43,083 nt of DNA from CAWEYO01 sp963813315. GTDB taxonomy: Bacteria > Pseudomonadota > Alphaproteobacteria > Rhizobiales > Rhizobiaceae. The stretch lies in NCBI GenBank assembly GCA_963813315.1, contig CAWEYO010000009.1:1-43083 (forward strand), given 5' to 3'. The notes under the pieces are model-generated. The model did no database searches, was not told the DNA's origin, and worked only from the letters and a program-made list of their open reading frames with translations. Shown piece after piece: positions 26,611 to 34,102 of this stretch (the first letter of the stretch is position 1; each line of letters starts with the position of its first letter). The translations under genes were made by a program, and so were the position numbers.

Positions 26611-26618
26611 GAACGTTC
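26611..26618. promoter_or_regulatory. Possible TetR operator core
   Basis: The perfect 8 bp palindrome GAACGTTC lies 40 bp upstream of the TetR start in an A/T-rich stretch (AAAACGAACGTTCAATTAAT). TetR regulators of short-chain acyl-CoA genes commonly bind palindromes of this kind upstream of their own gene. Only one clear site is visible. Confidence 0.4.
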
Positions 26619-26683
26619 AATTAATTCAAGGTGCAAACCATGGAGTTGGCATCGGCGCGGTATCTTATCGCCGGCCCATGCGT

Positions 26684-26968
26684 TCAGCCGGTGATCGCGA
26701 AGCCGGGTGGTGCTTCGCGATGTTCCATTTCCTCGAGCCGCACGTTCGAAACCGAGGCTCCAGGAGGTCCTTTCCACAGACGTTCGATCATCATCGCAAC
26801 AGCCAACTCGGGTCCGGCGATCAATGCCGTCACTGACCCGTCCTCCTCGTTGCGCACCCATCCGTCGAGGCGAAGCAATTCTGCTTCACGCCGCGTCCAC
26901 ATGCGGAAGGTCACGCCCTGCACCCTCCCGGATATCCGTGCCAGCACGGTTCTTCGGTGGTTCGGCAT
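26684..26968 (-). CDS. acyP: Acylphosphatase
   Basis: Small cytosolic enzyme that hydrolyses carboxyl-phosphate bonds. The 94 residues match the family. The phosphate-binding loop GRVQGVTFRMWT carries the catalytic arginine, and the catalytic asparagine is in WVRNEEDGSV. Residues 5-93 cover the whole fold. The usual loop is GRVQGVGFR, so threonine replaces the second glycine, a tolerated change. The gene stands between the TetR regulator (divergent promoter side) and a HisC-like aminotransferase on the same strand. It has no visible link with either. Confidence 0.93.
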   Translation of the reverse strand: MPNHRRTVLARISGRVQGVTFRMWTRREAELLRLDGWVRNEEDGSVTALIAGPELAVAMMIERLWKGPPGASVSNVRLEEMEHREAPPGFAITG

Positions 26969-26986
26969 CTTGGTCCGCTCCGGTCC

Positions 26987-27018
26987 CGCTCTAGAGTGAG
27001 ATGAGATTATCTTGCTCT
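26987..27018. repeat. Short imperfect palindrome
   Basis: CTCTAGAGTGAGATGAGATT followed by ATCTTGCTCTAA forms an imperfect inverted repeat (AGAGCAAGAT facing GAGATGAG and CTCTAGAG) in the 108 bp gap between the aminotransferase and acylphosphatase genes. It resembles the TAGAGC ends of the rhizobial palindromes elsewhere in the window. Confidence 0.35.
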
Positions 27019-27076
27019 AATTTGGCGCATCGCCGGTCGAAAGCAACAGGATCGACAGAGTGCCGGTCGCTGAAGC

Positions 27077-28189
27077 TCAGCCGCTACGCGCGGCGGCAAG
27101 CGCGGCCGGCAGCTCTTCCTCGAAGATCGCCAATTCATGATCGAGCCCGACGCTGACCCGAATGCAGCGATCCAGAACCGGGACCATCGGCTTGCGCACA
27201 AACACGTCACGATTGAGCAAGTTCTGCAGCACCTTCAGCGCGAAGGCACTATCGCCGCCACAATCGATGGTGACGAAGTTCGTCGATGAAGGAATAGGCA
27301 GGAGATGGTTGGCGCGCGCGGCCTGCGCGATGCGATTGCGGCCGGACGAGACCTTCGCAACGACTTTCGCGAGATAAGGCTGGTCGGCCATGGCGGCCAC
27401 GCCCGCGATTTGCGCCATGCGGCTCACGCCGTAGTGGTTGCGCACCTTCTCGAAATCGGCGATGACACCGGCTTCCCCGATGGCGTAGCCGCAGCGAATG
27501 CCGGCCAGCCCGTACGCCTTCGAAAATGTACGCATCCTGACGACGTTCGGGCGGGAGATGTCGAGCGGGGGCAGGGCAAAAGGCGGGGCCATCTCACCAT
27601 AGGCCTCGTCAAGGATCAGCATTGTCGTTTCCGGCAGCGCCTCGATGAAGCGGACGATCTCGGCACCCTCCCACCAGGTCCCCATCGGATTATCCGGATT
27701 GGACAGATAGACCATCGGTGCGTTTTCACGCCTGACTGCCGCGAGGAGGCCGTCGAGGTTTTCCCGATCGCTTTCGTATGGCACGGTGACCAGGCGGCCG
27801 CCGAAGCCCGCGACATGGAAATTGAATGTCGGGTAAGCGCCAAGCGAGGTGATCACCGGGTCGCCAGGCGAGACATACATTCGCACGATGAGATTGAGCA
27901 GCCCGTCTATGCCTTCACCGACCACGATGTTTTCGAAAGCAACGTCGAGATGATCCGCAAGCGCGGCCTTGAGATCGTAATTGTCGGGGTCGCAGTACAT
28001 CCACATGTCGGGAGCTGCCGCGCCCATTGCCCTGATCACATCGGGTGAGGGCCCGAAGCTGCTCTCATTGGCGCCGATACGCGCACGAAAATGCTTCCCC
28101 CGTGCGCGCTCCTGAGCTTCCGGCCCGACGAATGGTACCGTTGCGGGCAACGACGCCACAAGAGGGGTAAGACGCGGATTTTCGGGCAT
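27077..28189 (-). CDS. HisC-like pyridoxal-phosphate aminotransferase
   Basis: Class I/II aminotransferase of 370 residues from the ATG at 28189; a GTG at 28204 would add five. Domain signs are IGANESSFGPSPDVIRAM (substrate-entry region of HisC-type enzymes), YLSNPDNPMGTW (the NP(D/N)NP loop), MLILDEAYGEMA (aspartate binding the cofactor nitrogen) and FSKAYGLAGIRCGYAIG with the cofactor lysine. HisC proteins and related aromatic aminotransferases share this outline. No other histidine biosynthesis gene is near, so an alternative amino donor or acceptor is possible. Cytosolic. A MITE-like palindrome begins 39 bp upstream. Confidence 0.9.
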   Translation of the reverse strand: MPENPRLTPLVASLPATVPFVGPEAQERARGKHFRARIGANESSFGPSPDVIRAMGAAAPDMWMYCDPDNYDLKAALADHLDVAFENIVVGEGIDGLLNLIVRMYVSPGDPVITSLGAYPTFNFHVAGFGGRLVTVPYESDRENLDGLLAAVRRENAPMVYLSNPDNPMGTWWEGAEIVRFIEALPETTMLILDEAYGEMAPPFALPPLDISRPNVVRMRTFSKAYGLAGIRCGYAIGEAGVIADFEKVRNHYGVSRMAQIAGVAAMADQPYLAKVVAKVSSGRNRIAQAARANHLLPIPSSTNFVTIDCGGDSAFALKVLQNLLNRDVFVRKPMVPVLDRCIRVSVGLDHELAIFEEELPAALAAARSG

Positions 28190-28227
28190 CGTATCGGCTC
28201 TCACTGGAAATTTCAGGTTAGCGGCTC

Positions 28228-28369
28228 TAGGGTGTGCAGGTATTCAGGTGATGCCGGCCTGCAAATGGCGGTCATCTGCGATTCTCACGTACCCGAACGT
28301 ACGCTGCGTGCCGGTTCTCGAAAACCGCCATTTTCGGCTCGGGCCTGACCTGAATCTCAACACACCCTA
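28228..28369. repeat. MITE-like inverted-repeat element
   Basis: A 142 bp element whose ends are complementary. The left end TAGGGTGTGCAGGTATTCAG faces the right end that closes with CTGAATCTCAACACACCCTA. Inside there is a further nested pairing (AAATGGCGGT against ACCGCCATTT) around a GTACCCGAACGTACGC palindrome. No protein is encoded. The structure fits a non-autonomous palindromic repeat. It stands at the border between the core genes on the left and the integrase-bearing DNA on the right. Confidence 0.75.
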
Positions 28370-28837
28370 CAATGAGTTTGGCGGACACGGGATAGCAACA
28401 ACAATCTCTCCCGTGAATGCCCTGCCGCTTCGACTTCTTCGTCGGTGGCAGCTATCACTATTGGTGCAGGTGAGAGATCCGGGCCCGCCTCCCCCTGACG
28501 CGCCCGCCGACCTCGCCGGCTGCGGCTCTCCGACATCCTCCGGCCGCTCGCTCGTCCCCGGAAAGCCAAATCGTTGGCGTTTCAGCGCCGTCGGCGCTCA
28601 CCTCCTCACGCGGGATATTCGAGCTATCTACACTTGGTGGGTTGCATACAGACAAACCGCGACGTTGCAGGGGGGCGCGACGGCCGAACTGCCATCTCCC
28701 CTTTGTTGTGAAAATGTCCAACAGGAGAGCGAGGGCAGGGGACAGAGGCGGCTAACGCCGAATGAGAATAAGCGCTACGGTACTCTCTATATAAGTACTC
28801 CGCCGCCACATCTATTCACGCTGCGCTCCGTCGGCGC
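28370..28837. other. Non-coding stretch downstream of an integrase gene
   Basis: I see no supportable gene in these 468 bp. The exact 14-mer CCGTCGGCGCTCAC occurs at 28588-28601 and again at 28828-28841, where it overlaps the end of the integrase gene. The composition is uneven (GC-rich around 28480-28560, less so around 28770-28800). It may be decayed mobile DNA. Confidence 0.4.
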
Positions 28838-29890
28838 TCACTTGCGAGCGCCGGCAGCGCGCTTGCGGGGAGCCTGCGGCTTGGTGGCCGTTGCCTCCGT
28901 CTTTGCGTCAGCGCCGGATGCGGCAGACTGAACGGGGTTATGCAGTGACTCACGGCGATGCGGCGGCAGCCGATGGCGATCGAGCACGTTCAGGCAGGAA
29001 TCGAGGTCGTTGGTCGCCAGATGAGCGTAGCGCATCGTCATTTGCAGCGTCTGATGTCCAAGCCACATTTGCACGCGCCGGATGTCGATACCGCCCTGGA
29101 CAAGACGGGATGCGCAGGTGTGGCGAAGAATGTGCGGAACCACCTGGCTGTCCTGGCCGAGGCCGACCTCCGCTTTGGCCTCGTTCCATATCGAGCGAAC
29201 CTGGACAGCCGTCAGCATCGCGAACGGCCCCTTGCGGCCGCCGGCGTCGATGTGAACTGCATCCTCCGCACGTCGCGTAAGCGGGATCGTGCGGCTGCGC
29301 CCGGATTTGGTGATCCAGAAACTGACGCGATGTTCCTGAATGTCGTTCCAGATAAGACCCAGCGCCTCGCCAAGCCTGCAGCCGGTGTCGACGAGAAACA
29401 TACAGAGCCTATGGCTGTCATTGCAGCGCGCCTTGATGGCGGCAAACAGCCGGTCCTCTTCGTCAAATTCCAGGAACCGGATGCGGCCGGCCCTTTCCTT
29501 CTGCCGCCGAAATTCCGGCAGGCTGTGGATATCGCCCATCTTGTACGCCTTTCGCAGCAATTTGCTCAGCGCAGCCATCTTCCTGTTGATGGTGGCGTTG
29601 CTGTTGCCGCGTTCACGTAGCTTGCCGATGAGGTCGTCGAGAGTGCCTTGGTCGAAGGCGCTGAAGCGCTCTCCAAGCAATATCTCGTTCAATTCTCCGA
29701 TGAACGAGGTGACATTATATTTATGGTTTCCGTCTTCCCACAGTATGTTCTTGTATTTGTCAAACAACACAGCCACGGAATAGCGTTCAACTACGTTGAA
29801 CATTCTTCCGGCAAAAGCAGAGCTGCCTCCATAACTCGTGGAGTAGGTAAGAGGTTGAAGACCAAACTCGCTTTGACCAGTGCTTACCAT
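28838..29890 (-). CDS. Tyrosine recombinase/integrase
   Basis: Site-specific recombinase of 350 residues. An N-terminal SAM-like DNA-binding domain (about 40-120) precedes the catalytic domain with R172 (TGCRLGEALGL), H253-x-x-R256 (PHILRHTCASR), H279 (WLGHQTLQM) and the nucleophile Y288 (MRYAHLA). All catalytic residues are present, so it may be active. The tail is lysine/alanine-rich. A later start at 29803 is possible. No partner genes or attachment site are visible next to it; a non-coding stretch lies downstream and the porin gene upstream on the same strand. Confidence 0.92.
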   Translation of the reverse strand: MVSTGQSEFGLQPLTYSTSYGGSSAFAGRMFNVVERYSVAVLFDKYKNILWEDGNHKYNVTSFIGELNEILLGERFSAFDQGTLDDLIGKLRERGNSNATINRKMAALSKLLRKAYKMGDIHSLPEFRRQKERAGRIRFLEFDEEDRLFAAIKARCNDSHRLCMFLVDTGCRLGEALGLIWNDIQEHRVSFWITKSGRSRTIPLTRRAEDAVHIDAGGRKGPFAMLTAVQVRSIWNEAKAEVGLGQDSQVVPHILRHTCASRLVQGGIDIRRVQMWLGHQTLQMTMRYAHLATNDLDSCLNVLDRHRLPPHRRESLHNPVQSAASGADAKTEATATKPQAPRKRAAGARK

Positions 29891-30090
29891 GTGCTGCTTT
29901 TATCCTGTGTCGTCCGTACAAGATTGACGAATTCCACCCGGATTTTCCTGAGTCCTCGCCTGTCGGAAGAGGGGGAGTCATACTTCCTGGAAATCCAGAT
30001 AAACAATTGGCGCCGCCCGCCGATTGCTTGTGTCTACGTGCACTCGCGCCGTTTCTCTCCTCTCATCGGCCGCTCCGCTAACGCTGCCTG

Positions 30091-30129
30091 AAAAAAAGAA
30101 ACAGCCCGGGATGAAGCGTCCCGGGCTGT
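30091..30129 (-). terminator. Rho-independent terminator of the porin gene
   Basis: Perfect stem ACAGCCCGGGA (30101-30111) with TCCCGGGCTGT (30119-30129) around a 7-base loop. On the minus strand it is followed by TTTCTTTTTTT. It begins 27 bp after the porin stop codon, the classic arrangement for a strongly expressed gene. Confidence 0.93.
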
Positions 30130-30155
30130 CCAATCATGTCATGCGATCAAGCGCA

Positions 30156-31397
30156 TCAGAAGTTGCGCTGGAAACGGAGCCAACCGCCCCACTGGTCGCT
30201 GTCGTCAGCGTCGAAGTTGTCGTGATAATCAACTTCCGGCGTGATCTTGAAGCCGGGAACGAGCTCATACGCTACGTTCGCGGCGACGGCGAAGTCCTCG
30301 GTTTCAGTATACCCAACCTGGAGGTTGGCCGCAGCCTGCGGCGTAACCTGCCAAGAACCGCCACCCCAGATGGCCCAATCGCCATTCCACGGGCCGTAGT
30401 AGTTCAGCCCGCTGACCACGACGGAAGTGCCAGCGTTTGTACCAGTAGGAATGGTAACAGTGTAGTCGGTGTCCGATTTCCAGCCAGCCATGACGAAGAG
30501 AGACAACGCTTCGGTCGCCTTCACGTCCAGACGGCCCTTGACCGCAACCTCTTCAAATACCGAGTCGTAACCGACAACGGCCGAAACGCCGCCCCAGCCG
30601 CCGGTATAACCGATGCCGCCTACAACGTGCGGAAGGTAGCTGTCCAAGGTGTACAGGTCTTCGACGACATCCCTGGACACACCATCAATCGTGATCGTTG
30701 CGTCATCGTCTTTGCCGCCGCCCTCTTCAAGGGCGATCGCGGCAGAGAAGCCGTTGCCCGCATTGAAGGTGTAAGCAATCTGATGCGTGCTGAACGGGCC
30801 GTAGGAGAGGCCGTCCGGCGCGTCATCGATAACATCGGCTCCATAACCGGTGAAGGTGGAGAACAGCGAGTCGGTCTTGCCGACGCGGAAGCCGCCGAGC
30901 TCAATGTAGGCGTCTGCGATTTCGACCTCATGGGCGGCTGTAACGACAACCTCATCATCTTCACCGCCATCGGCGACATCGCCATTAAAATCGCCAGTCG
31001 CTTTGTTCGTGTCGTACTGGAAGTTGAAGGCGCCGTAAGCGCGCAGGGTGCCGAGCTCGGTTTCCGAGCGGGAATCGACACGGAGCTGGAAGCGGGCACG
31101 CTTGTCATAGGTGTCGTTTGTGCTTTCGTCGGCAAAGTTGCTCTCGATAAAGTCTTTCTTATCGATCGACTTCAGGCCGTTGATGTCGCCCGCACCGATG
31201 TCGTAGCGCATGTAACCGCTGATCTTCAGGCAGGTTTCTGTGCCTGGCATGTAGTAGAAGCCGGCGCCGTATACGTCGCAGACGCGAACGTATTCGACCG
31301 GCTCCGGCTCGGCGACGACGACCGCATCAGCGGCGCGCGCCCCGGAGACTGCGACGAGGGCCGCAGCGGAGCCGAGAAGAAGGCTCTTGATGTTCAT
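30156..31397 (-). CDS. Outer-membrane porin, Omp2b/RopA type
   Basis: Trimeric beta-barrel porin of Rhizobiales, 413 residues. The signal peptide MNIKSLLLGSAAALVAVSGA is followed by ARAADAVV, then the hallmark YVRVCDVYGAGFYYMPGTE and CLKISGYMRYDIG. The chain then alternates short beta strands with acidic Gly/Asp loops and ends in WGGWLRFQRNF with a C-terminal phenylalanine, as needed for barrel assembly. The ATG at 31397 follows GGAGG at good spacing; the frame extends upstream but without meaning. A strong terminator follows. It is odd that a porin stands between two integrase genes, which suggests that mobile DNA inserted around it or that the porin came with one of the elements. Confidence 0.96.
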   Translation of the reverse strand: MNIKSLLLGSAAALVAVSGARAADAVVVAEPEPVEYVRVCDVYGAGFYYMPGTETCLKISGYMRYDIGAGDINGLKSIDKKDFIESNFADESTNDTYDKRARFQLRVDSRSETELGTLRAYGAFNFQYDTNKATGDFNGDVADGGEDDEVVVTAAHEVEIADAYIELGGFRVGKTDSLFSTFTGYGADVIDDAPDGLSYGPFSTHQIAYTFNAGNGFSAAIALEEGGGKDDDATITIDGVSRDVVEDLYTLDSYLPHVVGGIGYTGGWGGVSAVVGYDSVFEEVAVKGRLDVKATEALSLFVMAGWKSDTDYTVTIPTGTNAGTSVVVSGLNYYGPWNGDWAIWGGGSWQVTPQAAANLQVGYTETEDFAVAANVAYELVPGFKITPEVDYHDNFDADDSDQWGGWLRFQRNF

Positions 31398-31540
31398 TTT
31401 CTGACCTCCAGACAGAAAAGAACACTTTTCCTTCAACGGCTTGGCTGTTTATCCACTTGATTTTGTTGATGTGGGCTTGCACACAGTGCACATCATGTCC
31501 ATGGTATCGCGGAACCCGTGAACCCAAATTGGACCCAAAA

Positions 31541-32701
31541 ATGCATCTGACAGACGCTTTTCTGACAAAACAGAACCTTCTCGCCGCCGATTATAATGAC
31601 AACTCGGTCGCCGGCCTGACCCTCCGCATCGGCAAGAAACGGCGCACCTGGACGCTGCGCTTCCGCGACAGATCCGGAAAGTATGTTCGCGAGCCACTCG
31701 GCTACTACTCGCCTGGCAGCCCGACGCATGTTGGCATTGCCGAGGCCCGCCGGAAGGCGCGCGACACGCTCGATCGCATCGCCGTTGGCGTCCCGGTTAC
31801 CGCCCAGCCGGTAGTCAAGCCGGCCGACGCTCCGACGCTCCAGGTGCTGTGCGACCGCTACGAAAAGGCGCGGCTTGCAAGCAGCCATCAGGTCAAGACC
31901 TTCAAACACTCAATGAAGTGCATTCGAATCGGGCTCGCCGATTATCTGGACTTGCCGGCTCGTTCGTTCACACGAGCCGACCTTCGCGCCTGTCGCGACA
32001 GCATGGCGGAAAATGGCCGGACATGGGGCAACCGGTTTCTGTCCTACGCTTCGGGCATGTTTTCATGGGCAGTCGAGAACGACCTCGTCGAGCACAACTA
32101 TTGCCGGGATCTCAAGCGAGAGCCGGAAAAGGTACGCGACCGCGTTCTTTCCCTCGATGAGCTTGCCGCCATTTGGAATGCCGCCGATCGGCTTGGCGAT
32201 GGCCCGACCCGCGCCAGCTACGGGCGTATGGTCAGGCTGCTTGTCCTGACGGGCGCGCGTCTTGGCGAAGCAGTGAGCCTGCGTCATGGCGACGTTCTCG
32301 GCCATATCTGGAAACAGACAGCCAACAAATCGAGCCGCCCCCATCGCCTGCCGTTGCCGAAGCAGGCCCTCGCTCTGATCGGTTCCGGATCGGCTCGCGA
32401 TCTCGCCTTTCCCTCCTCGGCCGGGACCCGGCTCGTCGATCATGGCAAGCGCAAGGAAGAATTTGACGCGGCTTCCGGTGTGGAAAACTGGGTCGTCCAC
32501 GATATCCGCCGCTCCTTCGCCACCCATCTGCTCGAGGCGGGCACGAATCCGATGGTCGTGGACATCCTGCTGAATCACTCCCAGAAGGGCGTCTGGAAGA
32601 ACTATTTCCATGCCACGCTTGAAAAGGAAAAGGCCGAAGCCCTCCAGAATTGGGCCGATTTGATCGATGCGGCTCTTTCCCGGGCGAGGGTCCCCGCGTG
32701 A
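31541..32701 (+). CDS. Tyrosine integrase with N-terminal arm-binding domain
   Basis: Phage- or island-type integrase of 386 residues. The start MHLTDAFLTKQNLLAAD and the strand pattern GLTLRIGKKRRTWTLRFRD are the arm-type binding domain of P4-like integrases. The core-binding helices follow at about residues 95-190. The catalytic domain holds R in LTGARLGEAVSL, HDIRRSFATHLL, LLNHS and a tyrosine in WKNYFHA. An extended frame begins at 31457, but domain homology favours the ATG at 31541. It is the first gene of a rightward series; its stop overlaps the start of the next gene by four bases. I found no tRNA or att repeat. Confidence 0.93.
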   Translation: MHLTDAFLTKQNLLAADYNDNSVAGLTLRIGKKRRTWTLRFRDRSGKYVREPLGYYSPGSPTHVGIAEARRKARDTLDRIAVGVPVTAQPVVKPADAPTLQVLCDRYEKARLASSHQVKTFKHSMKCIRIGLADYLDLPARSFTRADLRACRDSMAENGRTWGNRFLSYASGMFSWAVENDLVEHNYCRDLKREPEKVRDRVLSLDELAAIWNAADRLGDGPTRASYGRMVRLLVLTGARLGEAVSLRHGDVLGHIWKQTANKSSRPHRLPLPKQALALIGSGSARDLAFPSSAGTRLVDHGKRKEEFDAASGVENWVVHDIRRSFATHLLEAGTNPMVVDILLNHSQKGVWKNYFHATLEKEKAEALQNWADLIDAALSRARVPA

Positions 32702-33111
32702 GCGACGAGCCGGTACTGTTCCCTTTTAAGCTTACGATCAACAACCAGGTACCGGCCCCCGATCCTTTGCCGGATCATAGGACTCTGCTTCTCCTGCTTA
32801 TCCTCTGCAACCTAAGTGGCGAGATCTTGCCGCGAGAGCTGCAAAGATCCGCTAACCGACTTCTTATTGACTTCCTCGAGGAGAAACTTGGCGACAGAGG
32901 TCCAAGCCGCACGCTTCGCGGGCTCCAGTTGGCGATGGTACTCAAGGAGCACTATGGGATGAAAAAAGATGCTGCTTGTCGGAAGGCAGCGCGATATGTC
33001 GAGCGTAGCGCTAAAACCATAGAGCGAGCATGGGATGATCTACTCGCGAAAGGGGGGATGGGTAAAGTCGTTCAAATTTCCCATTCTTTTGAGAGTGCAC
33101 AAAGTGTGTAA
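32698..33111 (+). CDS. Hypothetical protein coupled to the integrase gene
   Basis: 137 residues from a GTG that overlaps the integrase stop (GTGA), so translation is coupled. The protein is helical, with LLLLLILCNLSGEILPRELQ near residue 30 and a charged C-terminal half with KKDAACRKAARYVERSAKTI, which could form a helix-turn-helix or a helical bundle. I recognise no family. From its position it may be a small regulator of the element. Base composition is lower in GC than in the core genes, consistent with mobile DNA. Confidence 0.65.
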   Translation: MSDEPVLFPFKLTINNQVPAPDPLPDHRTLLLLLILCNLSGEILPRELQRSANRLLIDFLEEKLGDRGPSRTLRGLQLAMVLKEHYGMKKDAACRKAARYVERSAKTIERAWDDLLAKGGMGKVVQISHSFESAQSV

Positions 33112-33146
33112 TTAGGACGGTTGCTCTCATTCTGGAGTAACCGCAA

Positions 33147-33401
33147 ATGCCTGCTTTTCTCGCCCCCGAAGATGGGGAGCTGCCCCACACCTACACTGCA
33201 AAACGGATGATCGGCGACGGAATTGTCCGTAACCGGGGCGATCTCTCTCGTAAGCGCCGTTTTGAAGGTTTTCCATCCCCGATCAACAAACCTGATCACA
33301 AGATGAGAGGGGCGTCAGACTATCACGGGCCGAGTGTCCGCTGGTGGTTCCGCAACTGGCTCGCAAGAGCAAAGTCCGACAATCCCAAAGAAGCAGCGTA
33401 A
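33147..33401 (+). CDS. Small hypothetical protein, possibly AlpA-like
   Basis: 84 residues, basic, with a ribosome-binding site (CTGGAGTAAC) before the ATG. The middle reads RRFEGFPSPINKPDH and the C-terminal part SVRWWFRNWLARAK. A GFPxPI motif followed later by a tryptophan-rich WL helix is reminiscent of AlpA/excisionase-type winged-helix regulators that sit after integrase genes in satellites. The resemblance is weak and the protein lacks a clear N-terminal helix-turn-helix, so this is a suggestion only. A strong hairpin follows its stop. Confidence 0.5.
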   Translation: MPAFLAPEDGELPHTYTAKRMIGDGIVRNRGDLSRKRRFEGFPSPINKPDHKMRGASDYHGPSVRWWFRNWLARAKSDNPKEAA

Positions 33402-33435
33402 AGGGCCCGACCGGAATGTGTGACGGTTGGGCCCT
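33402..33435 (+). terminator. Hairpin after the small regulator-like gene
   Basis: AGGGCCCGACCG (33402-33413) pairs with CGGTTGGGCCCT (33424-33435) with one G-T wobble and a 10-base loop. There is no T tract, so it may be a weak terminator or an mRNA-processing or attenuation structure before the following gene block. Confidence 0.5.
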
Positions 33436-33535
33436 CTATGCTGCGTGTGTCTCGTTGCTGAGGACACGTTGCATATAGCGCGCCACACCGGGAGCTACAA
33501 CCGGATCGGGACCTTCAACCAAGAAGGTCCTGACC

Positions 33536-34102
33536 ATGAAACCCAACCCATCTACCCCGAAAACCAAACTGGCGATCGCCATCCACAAGAAGCGCGCCAT
33601 GTGCAGCGTGTGCGGATTCGTATTTTCCGCGCAACGCAGCACCGCGCGCTATTGCTCTGACCGCTGCCGCGTCAAGGCACAACGCCCTGACCCGATCAAC
33701 GCAGGAGCGAAGTGGCGCGAAGACAGAATCATCGTGACGCTTCTGGCGTCTTCGGTGTTCGGGCGTCTGGCCCCCGTGAAGCGGAGTGACAAATCGAAGC
33801 CCGTTTTCGGTTTGATCGCTCCGCGTTCATTCGTTGTCGCCGAGATCAATTACCGAATCCCTTGGGCCGAGCCGGTCACCGAGGCAGAACTCGGCCAACT
33901 GCTTAAGAATTATGGCTTTCTGGACTACGGGGTGCACCACCTTGGAGCGCCGCCGCCGAAGGGTTGGTACTGTGATAGGGGCACCATGCGTTTTGTGCCG
34001 CTAACGGCCGAAAAAACGCAACAAAATCAACAGTCGAAAATCGGCAAAAAAGGCCAAAAACCGAAGTCGAGCAACATCCGGATCGGGGAGAAAGTCGCAT
34101 GA
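33536..34102 (+). CDS. Zinc-finger hypothetical protein
   Basis: 188 residues. The N-terminal zinc finger is CSVCGFVF followed by ARYCSDRCRVKAQR (residues 24-47), a four-cysteine treble-clef-like finger seen in many phage and plasmid proteins. The rest is an unknown domain with FVVAEINYRIPWAEPVTEAE and GWYCDRGTMRF, and a lysine/glutamine-rich tail. It probably binds DNA or RNA. Its stop overlaps the start of the TOPRIM protein gene by four bases (ATGA), so the two proteins are made from one message and may work together. Confidence 0.8.
   Translation: MKPNPSTPKTKLAIAIHKKRAMCSVCGFVFSAQRSTARYCSDRCRVKAQRPDPINAGAKWREDRIIVTLLASSVFGRLAPVKRSDKSKPVFGLIAPRSFVVAEINYRIPWAEPVTEAELGQLLKNYGFLDYGVHHLGAPPPKGWYCDRGTMRFVPLTAEKTQQNQQSKIGKKGQKPKSSNIRIGEKVA

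Noticed and set aside
28248..28931. Plus-strand open frame of 227 codons
   Set aside because: It runs through a palindromic repeat and into the antisense of the integrase; the translation is low complexity without a domain.
30024..31460. Plus-strand open frame of 478 codons
   Set aside because: Antisense to the porin, which has a signal peptide, a C-terminal phenylalanine and a terminator.
31437..31540. tRNA gene or obvious attachment site before the P4-like integrase
   Set aside because: I looked for a tRNA 3-prime end and for the same bases near 39.7-41.6 kb and found no convincing match by eye.
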